From: Streptomyces malaysiensis subsp. samsunensis
Lineage (GTDB): Bacteria; Actinomycetota; Actinomycetes; Streptomycetales; Streptomycetaceae
Reading direction: 5' to 3'
Assembly: GCF_024519315.1 (NCBI RefSeq)
Contig: NZ_JANIIC010000027.1
Location: 1-64,000, forward strand
DNA length: 64,000 nt
Shown here piece by piece: positions 25,473 through 32,591 of the stretch (positions within the stretch are counted from its first letter, which is position 1; every line of letters starts with the position of its first letter). Both the position numbers and the translations under genes were made by a program. A model generated the notes under the pieces. It did not search any database, was not told where the DNA came from, and saw only the letters and a program-made list of their open reading frames with translations.

Positions 25473-26017
25473 TCGCTGGCCTCTCCCCGCAGGAGGGCGG
25501 CTTCTTCGGCTGCGACCTTGGCCTTGGCCTCGCGGATGATCTCCTGCATCTCCAAGTCCTGCTGTGTTACCTCGGTAACCTGGGCTTCGATCTTCGTGAC
25601 GTGGATGCCGAGGACCTTGGACTCTTGCTCCACCACCCGGGCCATGCCGTTGAGGGCCCGGTCGACGGCGAGCGCGGCGGCCACCTCGGGGCCCTTGTCC
25701 TCCGATCCCATGGCGCGCTGCCAGTGTGCGTCGCGGAGTGCGCGGTGGTCGCGGAGGACGCCTTCGAGGCGTTCGATCTGGATGGCGCGCCACTCGTCGA
25801 CCTTGGGGTCGACTCGGCGTGCGGCTTCGGCGTGGATGAGTTCGCCGACTGTGCTGGCTGCGATGCGTTGTCCGCCGGTGGGCCCGTCGGGTGCGGCGGT
25901 GATGGCTTCGATGGCCCGGTAGCTGAGGCCCTGTGTCTTGAGGTCGAAGACGATGGCGGCCTGCTCGGCTGTGGCCGCGCCGTTCTTGCGCCGTGAGGGG
26001 CTGGGGCCTGCCGCCAT
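25469..26017 (-). CDS. Terminase small subunit-like protein
   Basis: A 182-residue protein opening the late operon. An N-terminal helix-turn-helix type segment (TQGLSYRAIEAITAAPDGPT, AASTVGELIHAEAARR) is followed by long helices (RLEGVLRDHRALRDAHWQRA) and a Glu-rich tail, as in DNA-recognising small terminases. An AGGAG site precedes the ATG by 8 nt. It would recognise the pac or cos site and recruit the large subunit. Confidence 0.75.
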   Translation of the reverse strand: MAAGPSPSRRKNGAATAEQAAIVFDLKTQGLSYRAIEAITAAPDGPTGGQRIAASTVGELIHAEAARRVDPKVDEWRAIQIERLEGVLRDHRALRDAHWQRAMGSEDKGPEVAAALAVDRALNGMARVVEQESKVLGIHVTKIEAQVTEVTQQDLEMQEIIREAKAKVAAEEAALLRGEASE

Positions 26018-26060
26018 GCTGCACTCTCCTCGGTCCGGCGATTCGCAAGAATCAGAGCGT

Positions 26061-26081
26061 TCCTACCTTCGAATCATAGGA
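26061..26081 (-). promoter_or_regulatory. Late-operon motif copy A, likely late promoter region
   Basis: On the minus strand the text is CCTATGATTCGAAGGTAGGA, 44 bp upstream of the small terminase. It contains TATGAT, a plausible -10 element, and the GATTCGAAGG core shared with copy B. The site also has imperfect dyad symmetry around TTCGAA. Its place in the divergent gap that starts the whole late operon makes a promoter or activator site likely. Confidence 0.45.
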
Positions 26082-26164
26082 TAGTTGTGTCGATTCTGAG
26101 GTGAATCCCTATCGAAGTGGCCACTGTGGGCGCACCATGGAAGGCAGCGGAAGGGAGAGAGGTC

Positions 26165-26395
26165 GTGGCCAAGTCCCCCAAGATGACCGCCAAGCGCCGC
26201 AAGCGCCTGCCCAAGTCCTCGTTCGGTGTGCCATCCAAGCGCAAGTACCCGCTGGACACGAAAGGCCGGGCCAGGAACGCCCTCGCGCGGGTGGCACAGC
26301 ACGGATCGAGCAGCCAGAAGGCCCAGGTTCGGAAGGCGGTCCGCCGCCGCTACCCGTCCATCGCCGTGGGCGGCCGGAAGCAGGGGAAGCACTGA
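26165..26395 (+). CDS. Small basic protein
   Basis: A 76-residue protein very rich in Lys and Arg: KSPKMTAKRRKRLPKSSFGV then KRKYPLDTKGRARNALARVA, a pattern widespread in phage proteins of the DUF6582 type. The GTG follows GGGAGAGAGG. It is divergent from the terminase operon and overlaps another basic protein. Nucleic-acid binding is likely from charge alone. Confidence 0.7.
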   Translation: MAKSPKMTAKRRKRLPKSSFGVPSKRKYPLDTKGRARNALARVAQHGSSSQKAQVRKAVRRRYPSIAVGGRKQGKH

Positions 26396-26583
26396 TGGTG
26401 TCCGATCGCGGGGGCCGCTGGGGCTTCGTCTATCGCAGCAGGCAGGCCGCATACAGGGCGCTGCGCCGTCAGGGTGCCAGCAAGTCGAAGGCGGCCCGTA
26501 TCTCCAACGCGGGCCGCTACTTCGCTGGCCGGTCCCGCATGGCCCGCAAGGCGGCTCGGACGCGGCGACGGCGGGGCAGATAG
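26395..26583 (+). CDS. Small basic protein with KSKAARISN motif
   Basis: A 62-residue, strongly basic protein: AAYRALRRQGASKSKAARIS, then NAGRYFAGRSRMARKAA and a terminal run of Arg. Its ATG overlaps the stop of the previous gene (TGATG). The KSKAARISN helix recurs in small actinobacterial proteins of unknown function. A DNA-condensing role is conceivable. Confidence 0.65.
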   Translation: MVSDRGGRWGFVYRSRQAAYRALRRQGASKSKAARISNAGRYFAGRSRMARKAARTRRRRGR

Positions 26584-26650
26584 GTCAAGTCTCTCCCCCT
26601 ACATCCACTCATGCCGTAGCTTCTCCGCATCAAGCACAGGAAGGTACGAC

Positions 26651-27154
26651 ATGAGACGCCACATGATCGCCGCGGTTACTGTGGGCCTGCTGCTCGCCGG
26701 ATGCGGAAGCAGCGGGGGCGATAAGCCCGAGCCCAGCGGCAAGCCGTCCAAGGAGTCGCCGGCCGCGGCTGCGCCGAAGAAGACGAAGAAGCTGTCCACG
26801 GAATGGATCCCGAAGATCGACGCCGCGACTGGCTCGGGTACGCAGGGCGTGTGCGCGACTGTGGGGATGGATCGCTGCGCGCAGCACCTGACGCGGATCG
26901 CCGAGGTGGTGATCGACCTGGAGGTCGCGATCGATTCCGCGGATGCGAGGGCCCGCTATCCGCGGTCGGTGAAGGACATCGACAAGGTGAGTGCGGCCTC
27001 AAACGGGTACGCGACGGACGGTTGCCTGGGGGATCCTTCCGCTGATTTGGATGGTTCGCCGTGCTTCAAGTACAGCGCGGACATCATGGTTGGCGCGTCC
27101 TCGTTGACGCTGGATCTGGGGACGGACGAGTTGCGCACCGAGTTGGGCGGTTAG
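26651..27154 (+). CDS. Phage-encoded lipoprotein
   Basis: A 167-residue predicted lipoprotein. The signal reads MRRHMIAAVTVGLLLAGCGS, with lipobox LLAGC and Cys18 as the lipidation site, followed by a Gly/Ser/Pro/Lys linker. The exported domain has three further Cys pairs' worth of residues (GVCATVGMDRC and GCLGD...PCFKYS). A GGAAGG site precedes the ATG. Lipoproteins of phages commonly block superinfection at the cell surface; that role here is inference. Confidence 0.75.
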   Translation: MRRHMIAAVTVGLLLAGCGSSGGDKPEPSGKPSKESPAAAAPKKTKKLSTEWIPKIDAATGSGTQGVCATVGMDRCAQHLTRIAEVVIDLEVAIDSADARARYPRSVKDIDKVSAASNGYATDGCLGDPSADLDGSPCFKYSADIMVGASSLTLDLGTDELRTELGG

Positions 27155-27198
27155 CCGAAATACCCTCGCTCCCCCGCCTTGCCCGTCACACTGCTGCT

Positions 27199-27378
27199 AT
27201 GGCCGTGACGGTGGTGGTGTTGACGGAGTCGGAGGCTGAGGCTCTGGCGTGGCACCAGCGGGTGTGTGAGGTACTGGGCCTGGAGCCGCTTGGCCGCCCG
27301 TCGCAGGCTCTGGGCCGGGACCGGTGGATGGCCCGCGCCCAGGTTCCGGCACCGCAGCCCGCCGCAGGGCACGAGTAG
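27199..27378 (+). CDS. Small hypothetical protein
   Basis: A 59-residue ORF (AVTVVVLTESEAEALAWHQR onward) after the lipoprotein, ending at the convergent terminator. I see no clear ribosome site before its ATG, so it is less certain than its neighbours. Function unknown. Confidence 0.45.
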   Translation: MAVTVVVLTESEAEALAWHQRVCEVLGLEPLGRPSQALGRDRWMARAQVPAPQPAAGHE

Positions 27379-27404
27379 GCCCCGCCCGGGATCCGAGCGG
27401 GGCC
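27378..27404. terminator. Hairpin between convergent genes
   Basis: GGCCCCGC (27378-27385) pairs perfectly with GCGGGGCC (27397-27404) across an 11-nt loop. It lies between the rightward lipoprotein block and the leftward RapZ-like gene. No U-tract, as is common in Streptomyces. Confidence 0.65.
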
Positions 27405-27426
27405 GAGGTGGGCGGGGCGGGTGTCC

Positions 27427-27867
27427 TTACTTCAGGATCGGCCGGTTGATGTGGCGGTGCTCGACCTCGCATCCGATGCCAGAGGCCCGCAGGTAGGCGG
27501 CGATCTCCTCGGCGATGGCCACGGAGCGGTGGCGGCCTCCGACGCAGGCCACATGAATATCGATGCGCTTCAACTGGCCGCGGCGGGGCCGACGAAGCAG
27601 GGCGATGGCTTTTTCTGCGTTCTCCTTGACGAGGCGCTTGGCGCCCGGTGTGGCCATGACGTAGCGGCGCACTTCGGGGTTGAGCCCGTTGGAGTGCAGC
27701 ATGCGGTCGCGGACTTTGGGGTCGTCGGGCGGGTTGCGGAGGATGCGGGTGTCGACTCGGATGGCTGTGCCGGGCGGGTTGTCGTGGTGGCCTTCGCCGT
27801 ATGAGGTGATGACGGTTTGTACATGCCTGTTGTCGTACAGGCTGCTGAGGTCGTTGGGTGCGGGCAT
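27427..27867 (-). CDS. RapZ C-terminal-domain protein
   Basis: A 146-residue protein matching the C-terminal domain of RapZ (formerly YvcJ): VDTRILRNPPDDPKVRDRML, then HVACVGGRHRSVAIAEEIAA, the diagnostic GGRHRSVA block. Full RapZ is about 285 residues with an N-terminal P-loop ATPase domain, absent here. In Escherichia coli the C-terminal domain binds small RNA and senses amino-sugar phosphate; no such role is shown for the phage form. An AGGAGG site precedes the ATG. It is the last gene of the long leftward early operon. Confidence 0.8.
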   Translation of the reverse strand: MPAPNDLSSLYDNRHVQTVITSYGEGHHDNPPGTAIRVDTRILRNPPDDPKVRDRMLHSNGLNPEVRRYVMATPGAKRLVKENAEKAIALLRRPRRGQLKRIDIHVACVGGRHRSVAIAEEIAAYLRASGIGCEVEHRHINRPILK

Positions 27868-27951
27868 GCGGTAATCCTCCTGATTATGTTGGGGTGGTGA
27901 CCGGTTGGGCGGGTTTCCTGTTGCCTCTTTGAGCCTCAGGGCCAGGGATTG

Positions 27952-27984
27952 TCTCGGCCCGCTCGGGAGCCGGGCGGGCCGAGA
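27952..27984 (-). terminator. Strong intergenic hairpin
   Basis: TCTCGGCCCGC (27952-27962) pairs perfectly with GCGGGCCGAGA (27974-27984). It lies 20 bp downstream of the DUF4236-like gene on the minus strand. No clear U-tract; terminator or processing signal. Confidence 0.6.
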
Positions 27985-28003
27985 TGGGTGGCGGTCAGGG
28001 TGG

Positions 28004-28282
28004 TCATCGCCGCCTCCCGTGCCGGTGGTTGTGCCTCCACCCGAGCGGCCCGGGGAGGTCCATGGAGGTGGTGCGGCGCCCGGTCGAGCTGATCGTGTGA
28101 CGCGGGCCGCCGCGGGCGCCGAGGGTTATCGACCACGAGAAGCGGTTGATGTTGAGCGTGACGCCGGGGAGGATGCGGATGGACTTGCGGAACGTGATGG
28201 CCATCAGGTGGTCACCTCGGAGTATGAGCCCTTCGTCCGGAACGACGACCTTGGCGGCCCAGATGTAGTGCGACTCGTTCAT
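28004..28282 (-). CDS. DUF4236-like protein
   Basis: A 92-residue protein whose main part (AITFRKSIRILPGVTLNINR, FSWSITLGARGGPRHTISS) follows the DUF4236 pattern of a FRK...PGVxLN start and Gly-rich beta repeats. Function of the family is unknown. The ATG at 28282 has an AAGGAG site; an internal ATG at 28204 would start right at the domain and has a weaker site. Confidence 0.65.
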   Translation of the reverse strand: MNESHYIWAAKVVVPDEGLILRGDHLMAITFRKSIRILPGVTLNINRFSWSITLGARGGPRHTISSTGRRTTSMDLPGPLGWRHNHRHGRRR

Positions 28283-28297
28283 GGCTGCTCCTTGGTG

Positions 28298-28858
28298 TCA
28301 GCGGATGGCCTGCTGGAGTGCGGGCCACAGCCGGTCGTCGCGGCCCCACACGGGGTCGATGAGTTCGAGGTAGGTGGAGCGGCGGAGTTCATTGGTGGCG
28401 TGTCGTCCGATGCCGCTCCACTCGGAATTGATCACTCGTCGGTGTCCGAGGTAGTCACCCGCAGCCATCTGGATCTCGCCGTCGGCATCGGTGAGTGGAA
28501 TCCAGTTGCCGCCGCGACTGCTGGGTCCGTGTGCGATAGCCGTCATCCCGGCACGCTTGGCCGCGGCACGGATCAGGGCGAGGAGTGCCCCATCGACGAT
28601 CCAGCCCTCAACGAAGGCGCGTTGTCGCCACATGCGCCCGTCGTAGCCGCGTTCGGGCTTGACGCCCGGCTGGGAGTTGGTGGTCACGAACCCGGCCCGA
28701 CAGAGGGCAGCCAAGGTGAGGATCAGATGGTTGGTTTCCTCGTCCGGCCGCGTGTCGCAGTAGCCGGGGGTCCGTCCGCCGAGGCGGCCTTCCAGCCAGT
28801 CGGCCATCAGGTTGCCGAGATCGGCGACGGACTCGGCCTTCTTCCACGGGTTGCCCAT
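28298..28858 (-). CDS. DUF6919-like protein
   Basis: A 186-residue protein like DUF6919 proteins of Streptomyces: PWKKAESVADLGNLMADWLE at the start, then LAALCRAGFVTTNSQPG and FVEGWIVDG. Function unknown. The ATG at 28858 overlaps the upstream stop, and the long in-frame extension upstream is a shadow. Confidence 0.75.
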   Translation of the reverse strand: MGNPWKKAESVADLGNLMADWLEGRLGGRTPGYCDTRPDEETNHLILTLAALCRAGFVTTNSQPGVKPERGYDGRMWRQRAFVEGWIVDGALLALIRAAAKRAGMTAIAHGPSSRGGNWIPLTDADGEIQMAAGDYLGHRRVINSEWSGIGRHATNELRRSTYLELIDPVWGRDDRLWPALQQAIR

Positions 28859-29163
28859 CAGCTCCACTCCCACGGCTGCCGGGCGGTGGCCGCACGCTGG
28901 GCCGCATCGGCGAGGGATGCCACTTCCGTGCGCCACGCAATCGGCATCAACGAGTGCCCGGCCGCCTTCTCCAAAACCGCCGCCATACGCCCCGCCTCGC
29001 GCGCCGGGATCGTGAATGGTCCGTCGGCCCGGTTGGCGAGCTGGAACAGGGGCTGCACTGTCCGCCAGTCTTTTCCGGTGGCGACGTGCGCAACCTGCTG
29101 TCCCACCTCCTGTATGGCGTCGGCGGACCGGTGTGTGGTGTCGTGACTGGTGCTCCAGCCCAT
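28858..29163 (-). CDS. Hypothetical protein (Streptomyces family)
   Basis: A 101-residue protein starting MGWSTSHDTTHRSADAIQEV, a start I associate with small Streptomyces phage/chromosomal proteins, possibly DUF7739. Helical, with a VLEKAAGHSLMP middle. Placed between the zincin-like gene and DUF6919-like gene. Function unknown. Confidence 0.65.
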   Translation of the reverse strand: MGWSTSHDTTHRSADAIQEVGQQVAHVATGKDWRTVQPLFQLANRADGPFTIPAREAGRMAAVLEKAAGHSLMPIAWRTEVASLADAAQRAATARQPWEWS

Positions 29164-29165
29164 GG

Positions 29166-29705
29166 TTAGTGTCCTCTCGGGAGTTGTCGGGCGAGGGATT
29201 CGAGACCTTCGGCTTCGCATTCGCGGGCGTCGATGAGCCGTTCGTAGTTGCGCAGGAACGCCCGGTCGGGCGCGTATCCCGCGCACATGCGCAGATAGGT
29301 GATGTGCCGCTCACGGGCGCCGGGCAGGTTGAACTGCACTGCGTGGACGAGCTCGTGGACGACGGTGCGGTCGAATTGGTGCAGGTTCCCGCGATGCTCT
29401 GGCCCGTTGATGAGGATGAGGACGCCGCTGTGGGTCATGGCGGTAGACGCGAAGGCCCGCCGGGCCTTGATCTTTGTGGCGATGCGGCCGCGAATGGTGG
29501 TGGGCTTGCCGGGTCCGCCAAGAGCGGCGTGCGCTTGGTGGAGGAGCCGGTCGACTCCGACCCCATCGGTGAGGACGAATTCGACGTCGGGCAGTGGGGC
29601 CTTGAGGCGGCGACTGATGAGGTTCCCGGCTGGTATCGCAATCTGCTCCAGGCGGATGGCCATCTGTCGAGAGCCGCGGGCCTGGCCGTGGACAGTGATG
29701 TTCAC
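29166..29705 (-). CDS. Zincin-like metallopeptidase domain protein
   Basis: A 179-residue protein with a zinc-binding helix VVHELVHAVQF (His117, Glu118, His121), the HExxH motif of zincins. A possible third ligand lies in the downstream helical region (ECEAEGLES). It starts at a GTG overlapping the preceding stop. The substrate is unknown; small SprT- or anti-restriction-type peptidases occur in mobile elements, but no specific class can be assigned. Confidence 0.7.
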   Translation of the reverse strand: MNITVHGQARGSRQMAIRLEQIAIPAGNLISRRLKAPLPDVEFVLTDGVGVDRLLHQAHAALGGPGKPTTIRGRIATKIKARRAFASTAMTHSGVLILINGPEHRGNLHQFDRTVVHELVHAVQFNLPGARERHITYLRMCAGYAPDRAFLRNYERLIDARECEAEGLESLARQLPRGH

Positions 29706-30307
29706 TGGCCCGCTGCCCGGATAGCTTCGCGCAACAGATAGAGCACGTCGCCTTCGTCGCGACCCGCATGGTCGTTCCACTCCCAGTAGTGGGCCCGAAT
29801 GCCGCGGGCGGCGAGGATGCGGTCCATGACGCGTCCGGCGGCCATGGCTGTGTCCTGGTCGCCGTAGCCGAGCCGGTACAGCACGGCCTGGGCGCCGAGA
29901 ATGCAGCGCCGGCCGGAGCGGGACCGGAGGCCGCGGCCGCACCAGCCGTACCGCTGGATGACGAGCGCGGTGAGCTGGAGGTGTTCGGTTACGGTGACCT
30001 GCCGCCGGGCGCCGCGGCGGGCGGTCAGGGCCCAGTCGGGCAGCATCCGCCACAGCCCGCCGGGCAGCTCCCCGCCCTTGGTCTTCGGCTGCTTCTTGGT
30101 GCGGGGTGCGGGGCCGGTGACGATTCCGGCTTCGGCGATCAGCTCGTCCACGGGCGGCAGGTCGATGCCGCTTCCCCGTGCGGGCTTCGGGGCAGGGATG
30201 GTGGGGCGGCGTGCGGGCTGGGTGGCGAGGAATTGTTCGATCTCGCGGACGAGTTGTTTGGCGTCGGCCGATAGCTGGCTTGCGCCTACGGGGGCATGCG
30301 TGGTCAC
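29702..30307 (-). CDS. DUF6197-like protein
   Basis: A 201-residue protein. The C-terminal half resembles DUF6197: HLQLTALVIQRYGWCGRGLR, GRRCILGAQAVLYRLGYGD and HYWEWNDHAGRDEGDVLYLL. The N-terminal half is Pro/Ala-rich. Function unknown; this family is frequent in actinobacterial phages and mobile elements. Confidence 0.75.
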   Translation of the reverse strand: MTTHAPVGASQLSADAKQLVREIEQFLATQPARRPTIPAPKPARGSGIDLPPVDELIAEAGIVTGPAPRTKKQPKTKGGELPGGLWRMLPDWALTARRGARRQVTVTEHLQLTALVIQRYGWCGRGLRSRSGRRCILGAQAVLYRLGYGDQDTAMAAGRVMDRILAARGIRAHYWEWNDHAGRDEGDVLYLLREAIRAAGQ

Positions 30308-30392
30308 CTACTGGTGCTCCTTCATCTTTGGGTGGGGTGAGTGGTTGGGGGCGCCCCGGTTGCTGCCAGGCGAGAGGGGCGCCCCGCTGTGG

Positions 30393-30599
30393 CTAGACCT
30401 TTGCGGCGCGGGCGATGACGGTCTTGCCACCTTTCAGGTACGGATGCGCACTAATGATCATGTCGGTGGTGGCCTGGATGACATCGCGCTCTGTCGGCTC
30501 ACGGCTACCGCTGATCATGTTGCTGGTGTCGTTGTAGTCGGCGTACCGTCCGCCCTTCTCGATGCGCACGTGCACGCGCCAAGTAGTCGAGCCCGCCAT
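30393..30599 (-). CDS. Small hypothetical protein
   Basis: A 68-residue protein with an N-terminal beta-type segment (TTWRVHVRIEKGGRYADYND) and a helical part (ERDVIQATTDMIIS). An AGGAGA-type site precedes it. Function unknown. Confidence 0.6.
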   Translation of the reverse strand: MAGSTTWRVHVRIEKGGRYADYNDTSNMISGSREPTERDVIQATTDMIISAHPYLKGGKTVIARAAKV

Positions 30600-30678
30600 G
30601 AGTTCTCCTTCAATTGAGTGGTTGGATTACTAGCTGGTGCCCCAGTTGCTGCCATGCGGGTGGGGTGCCCCGGCTTAG

Positions 30679-30864
30679 CTACTGCGGGGCGTGGGCCGCC
30701 TGCCAGACATCTGTGTCGGTCCATCCGGCGGCGATGGCCGCATGCAGGGCGGGCATGACCTTTGCGTAGTCCGGGTGGTCGGCGTCGGCGCCTTGAGCGT
30801 TCAGCTCAAGTCCGCGCCGCATGGCGTCCGCGGCGGTCTTGAGGAGCTGTTCACGGGTGGACAT
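30679..30864 (-). CDS. Small hypothetical protein
   Basis: A 61-residue helical protein (STREQLLKTAADAMRRGLEL). The ATG at 30864 follows GGGGAG by 8 nt and is preferred to a GTG three codons upstream. Function unknown. Confidence 0.55.
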   Translation of the reverse strand: MSTREQLLKTAADAMRRGLELNAQGADADHPDYAKVMPALHAAIAAGWTDTDVWQAAHAPQ

Positions 30865-30869
30865 GACGG

Positions 30870-31061
30870 TCACTCCCCTTCGCCGAAGCGGACGTGCATG
30901 GTGGCGTGCAGGAGCTGCGCGGCCTCGCTGCCGTCGGTCTGGCGGGTGGCGAAGCGGGCCTGGACCTCGGCGATGATGCGGTCGGTGGTCTTCTTGTCGC
31001 CGCGCTTCTTCGCTGCGATGTAGTCGCGCACGGACTGGTGAGTGATCTCCAGGTCGGGCAT
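30870..31061 (-). CDS. Small hypothetical protein
   Basis: A 63-residue helical protein (HQSVRDYIAAKKRGDKKTTD then IIAEVQARF) with a clear ribosome site. Part of the run of small early genes. Function unknown. Confidence 0.6.
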   Translation of the reverse strand: MPDLEITHQSVRDYIAAKKRGDKKTTDRIIAEVQARFATRQTDGSEAAQLLHATMHVRFGEGE

Positions 31062-31086
31062 TGGGCTCTCCTTCGGTTCGGCTTGG

Positions 31087-31332
31087 TCACTTCTCGCGCA
31101 GCGAGTAGCGCATGATGGTGACGTCGGAAACGGGGATGCCGTTGTGCTCCGCGTACCAAGATTTGATCCACGCGAGGAGGCTCCCCACGGTGGCGCCGGG
31201 CCGCGGGGTGCAGGTTCCGGCGCATTCCTGGGATGGGTTCATTCCGTAGCGCACGGGTCCGCGCACGATCGTGGCCTGCCAGTCGCAGCGGCGGCCGGTG
31301 AGCGGGGTGTCCGGGTTGCTGTAGTCGGGCAT
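31087..31332 (-). CDS. Small hypothetical protein
   Basis: An 81-residue protein with three Cys residues (GRRCDWQ and ECAGTCTPR) and a conserved-looking end (SDVTIMRYSLREK). The ATG follows TAGGAGA. Function unknown. Confidence 0.6.
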   Translation of the reverse strand: MPDYSNPDTPLTGRRCDWQATIVRGPVRYGMNPSQECAGTCTPRPGATVGSLLAWIKSWYAEHNGIPVSDVTIMRYSLREK

Positions 31333-31354
31333 GAGTTCTCCTAGTTGGGGTGTC

Positions 31355-31777
31355 TCAGGACGTTGAATCCATAGCTGCGGCGAGGATGTCCGCGTGATCG
31401 AACGCGAGCGGAGGCAGAGCATCCAGCGGCCACCACTGGGCCGTGCGGGCGTCGTCCCCCGCCACGATCGGAGTGCCAGCGGGAACGACGGCGAGGTAGG
31501 CGTCAGTGCTGTACCTGCCTCGTGGGTCGCGGCCGGGCTGGTTCCATGTGCCGATCTCGCGCAGGTCGCCGGGGGTCACGTGAACACCTGTTTCCTCAGC
31601 GAGCTCCCGGGTGGCGGCCTCGCGACTCGACTCCCCCGGGTCGACATGGCCGCCGGGCAGGGCCCAATGGCCCTCGAAGGGGTCCCAGCCGCGCTCGATC
31701 AGCAGCACGTTCCCGTTGGTGTCGATGATGACGACGTCGGCGGTGTAACGGATGGTCTCGGCGTAACGGTCGGACAC
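31355..31777 (-). CDS. Nudix hydrolase
   Basis: A 140-residue Nudix protein. The Nudix box at residues 42-64 reads GGHVDPGESSREAATRELAE then ETG, with the metal-binding RELAEE glutamates intact. The domain is complete and of usual length. It would hydrolyse a nucleoside diphosphate linked to another group, perhaps cleaning nucleotide pools; substrate cannot be read from the sequence. Confidence 0.88.
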   Translation of the reverse strand: MSDRYAETIRYTADVVIIDTNGNVLLIERGWDPFEGHWALPGGHVDPGESSREAATRELAEETGVHVTPGDLREIGTWNQPGRDPRGRYSTDAYLAVVPAGTPIVAGDDARTAQWWPLDALPPLAFDHADILAAAMDSTS

Positions 31778-31793
31778 GGTTTCTCCTTGGTCG

Positions 31794-31955
31794 TTACTGG
31801 TCCCGGATCTCGTCGAGCGAGATCCCGGCTTTGCGGGCGGCTGTGGTGGCGGCGCGGGCGGCGACGTAGTCCTCGTCGGTGCCGGACTTCACGTATGCGC
31901 GCCAGGCGCGGCGCGCTTCGGCGAGCAGTTGGTCTCGGGAGGTGGTTGCGGCCAT
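31794..31955 (-). CDS. Small hypothetical protein
   Basis: A 53-residue helical protein starting AATTSRDQLLAEARRAWRAY and ending AARKAGISLDEIRDQ. Its ATG overlaps the preceding stop (ATGA) and it leads into the Nudix gene. It is absent from a length-limited gene list but is well supported by spacing. Function unknown. Confidence 0.6.
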   Translation of the reverse strand: MAATTSRDQLLAEARRAWRAYVKSGTDEDYVAARAATTAARKAGISLDEIRDQ

Positions 31956-32362
31956 CAGATCCACCGGCCGCGCCGCTTGGTCTTGCGGCGTTCATCGTTG
32001 GCCTCGCGCACCTGCTTCTCCAGGCCCCGGATCTCGGTCTCGTCCAGGTAGCGCTCGGTGTCGCTGCCGAGGGGCCCGGCGACCTGGGGGCTGGGGCTGG
32101 CGACGTCCCGCAGCCCCGGCGGCTGGGATGAATAGACCGTGCCGTACTTCAGTACCAGGTCACCGGCGCTCACCGTGCCGGCAACCATCGGCTTGCCGAA
32201 GACCTTGCTCCAGTGGGTGACGGGGAACTTGCTGGCCAACTGGGCGTCCTCGTAGGGGGCGACTCGCTTCTCGACGTCGACGACGACCCAGAGGACGTCG
32301 CCGACCTTCGCAGTGCGGTCGAGATCCTTCGCGCCGCGCTTGTCGGTCCATGTCTTCACCAT
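31955..32362 (-). CDS. Hypothetical protein downstream of the octamer array
   Basis: A 135-residue protein, first gene after the symmetric octamer array. It has a beta-rich N-terminal half (AKVGDVLWVVVDVEKRVAPY) and a basic helical C-terminus (LEKQVREANDERRKTKRRGR). AAGGAG precedes the ATG. The basic tail could bind nucleic acid. It is a candidate partner of the array or the motor gene; no family recognised. Confidence 0.65.
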   Translation of the reverse strand: MVKTWTDKRGAKDLDRTAKVGDVLWVVVDVEKRVAPYEDAQLASKFPVTHWSKVFGKPMVAGTVSAGDLVLKYGTVYSSQPPGLRDVASPSPQVAGPLGSDTERYLDETEIRGLEKQVREANDERRKTKRRGRWI

Positions 32363-32405
32363 GTTGATCTCCTTCAGGTTGATGGAACATATATGGATGA
32401 ATGGG

Positions 32406-32581
32406 GTGCTCTCGGGCCTGCTCAGCCCTGCTCAGGGATGCTTCGTTGCAGGTCAGAGCTGCTCAGGGGTCTGCTCAGGGGCTGCTCAGAGCGGAGGTTG
32501 AGCAGGGCTTGAGCAGAGGGTTGAGCAGCGCTGACCTGCGGAAACGTCACCTTGAGCAGGCTTGAGCAGGGGGATGATCAG
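32406..32581. repeat. Mirror-symmetric octamer array downstream of the FtsK/TraB-like gene
   Basis: Ten octamers: CTGCTCAG at 32418, 32428, 32459, 32471 and 32482, then TTGAGCAG (the reverse orientation) at 32498, 32509, 32521, 32552 and 32562. A 9-mer GCAGGTCAG at 32448 is mirrored by CTGACCTGC at 32531. Every element and gap (2, 12, 2, 4, 3 bp from outside in) is matched across a centre at 32493.5, while spacer sequences differ. A degenerate outer pair lies at 32406 and 32574. Conserved spacing with diverged spacers points to protein binding. Confidence 0.9.
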
Positions 32582-32591
32582 GGCATTACGG

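Noticed and set aside
32406-32581. Simple transcription terminator hairpin
   Set aside because: The perfect pairing is limited to the octamers and 9-mers; spacers do not pair, so a stable single hairpin is not formed by one continuous stem. Conserved spacing argues for protein sites.
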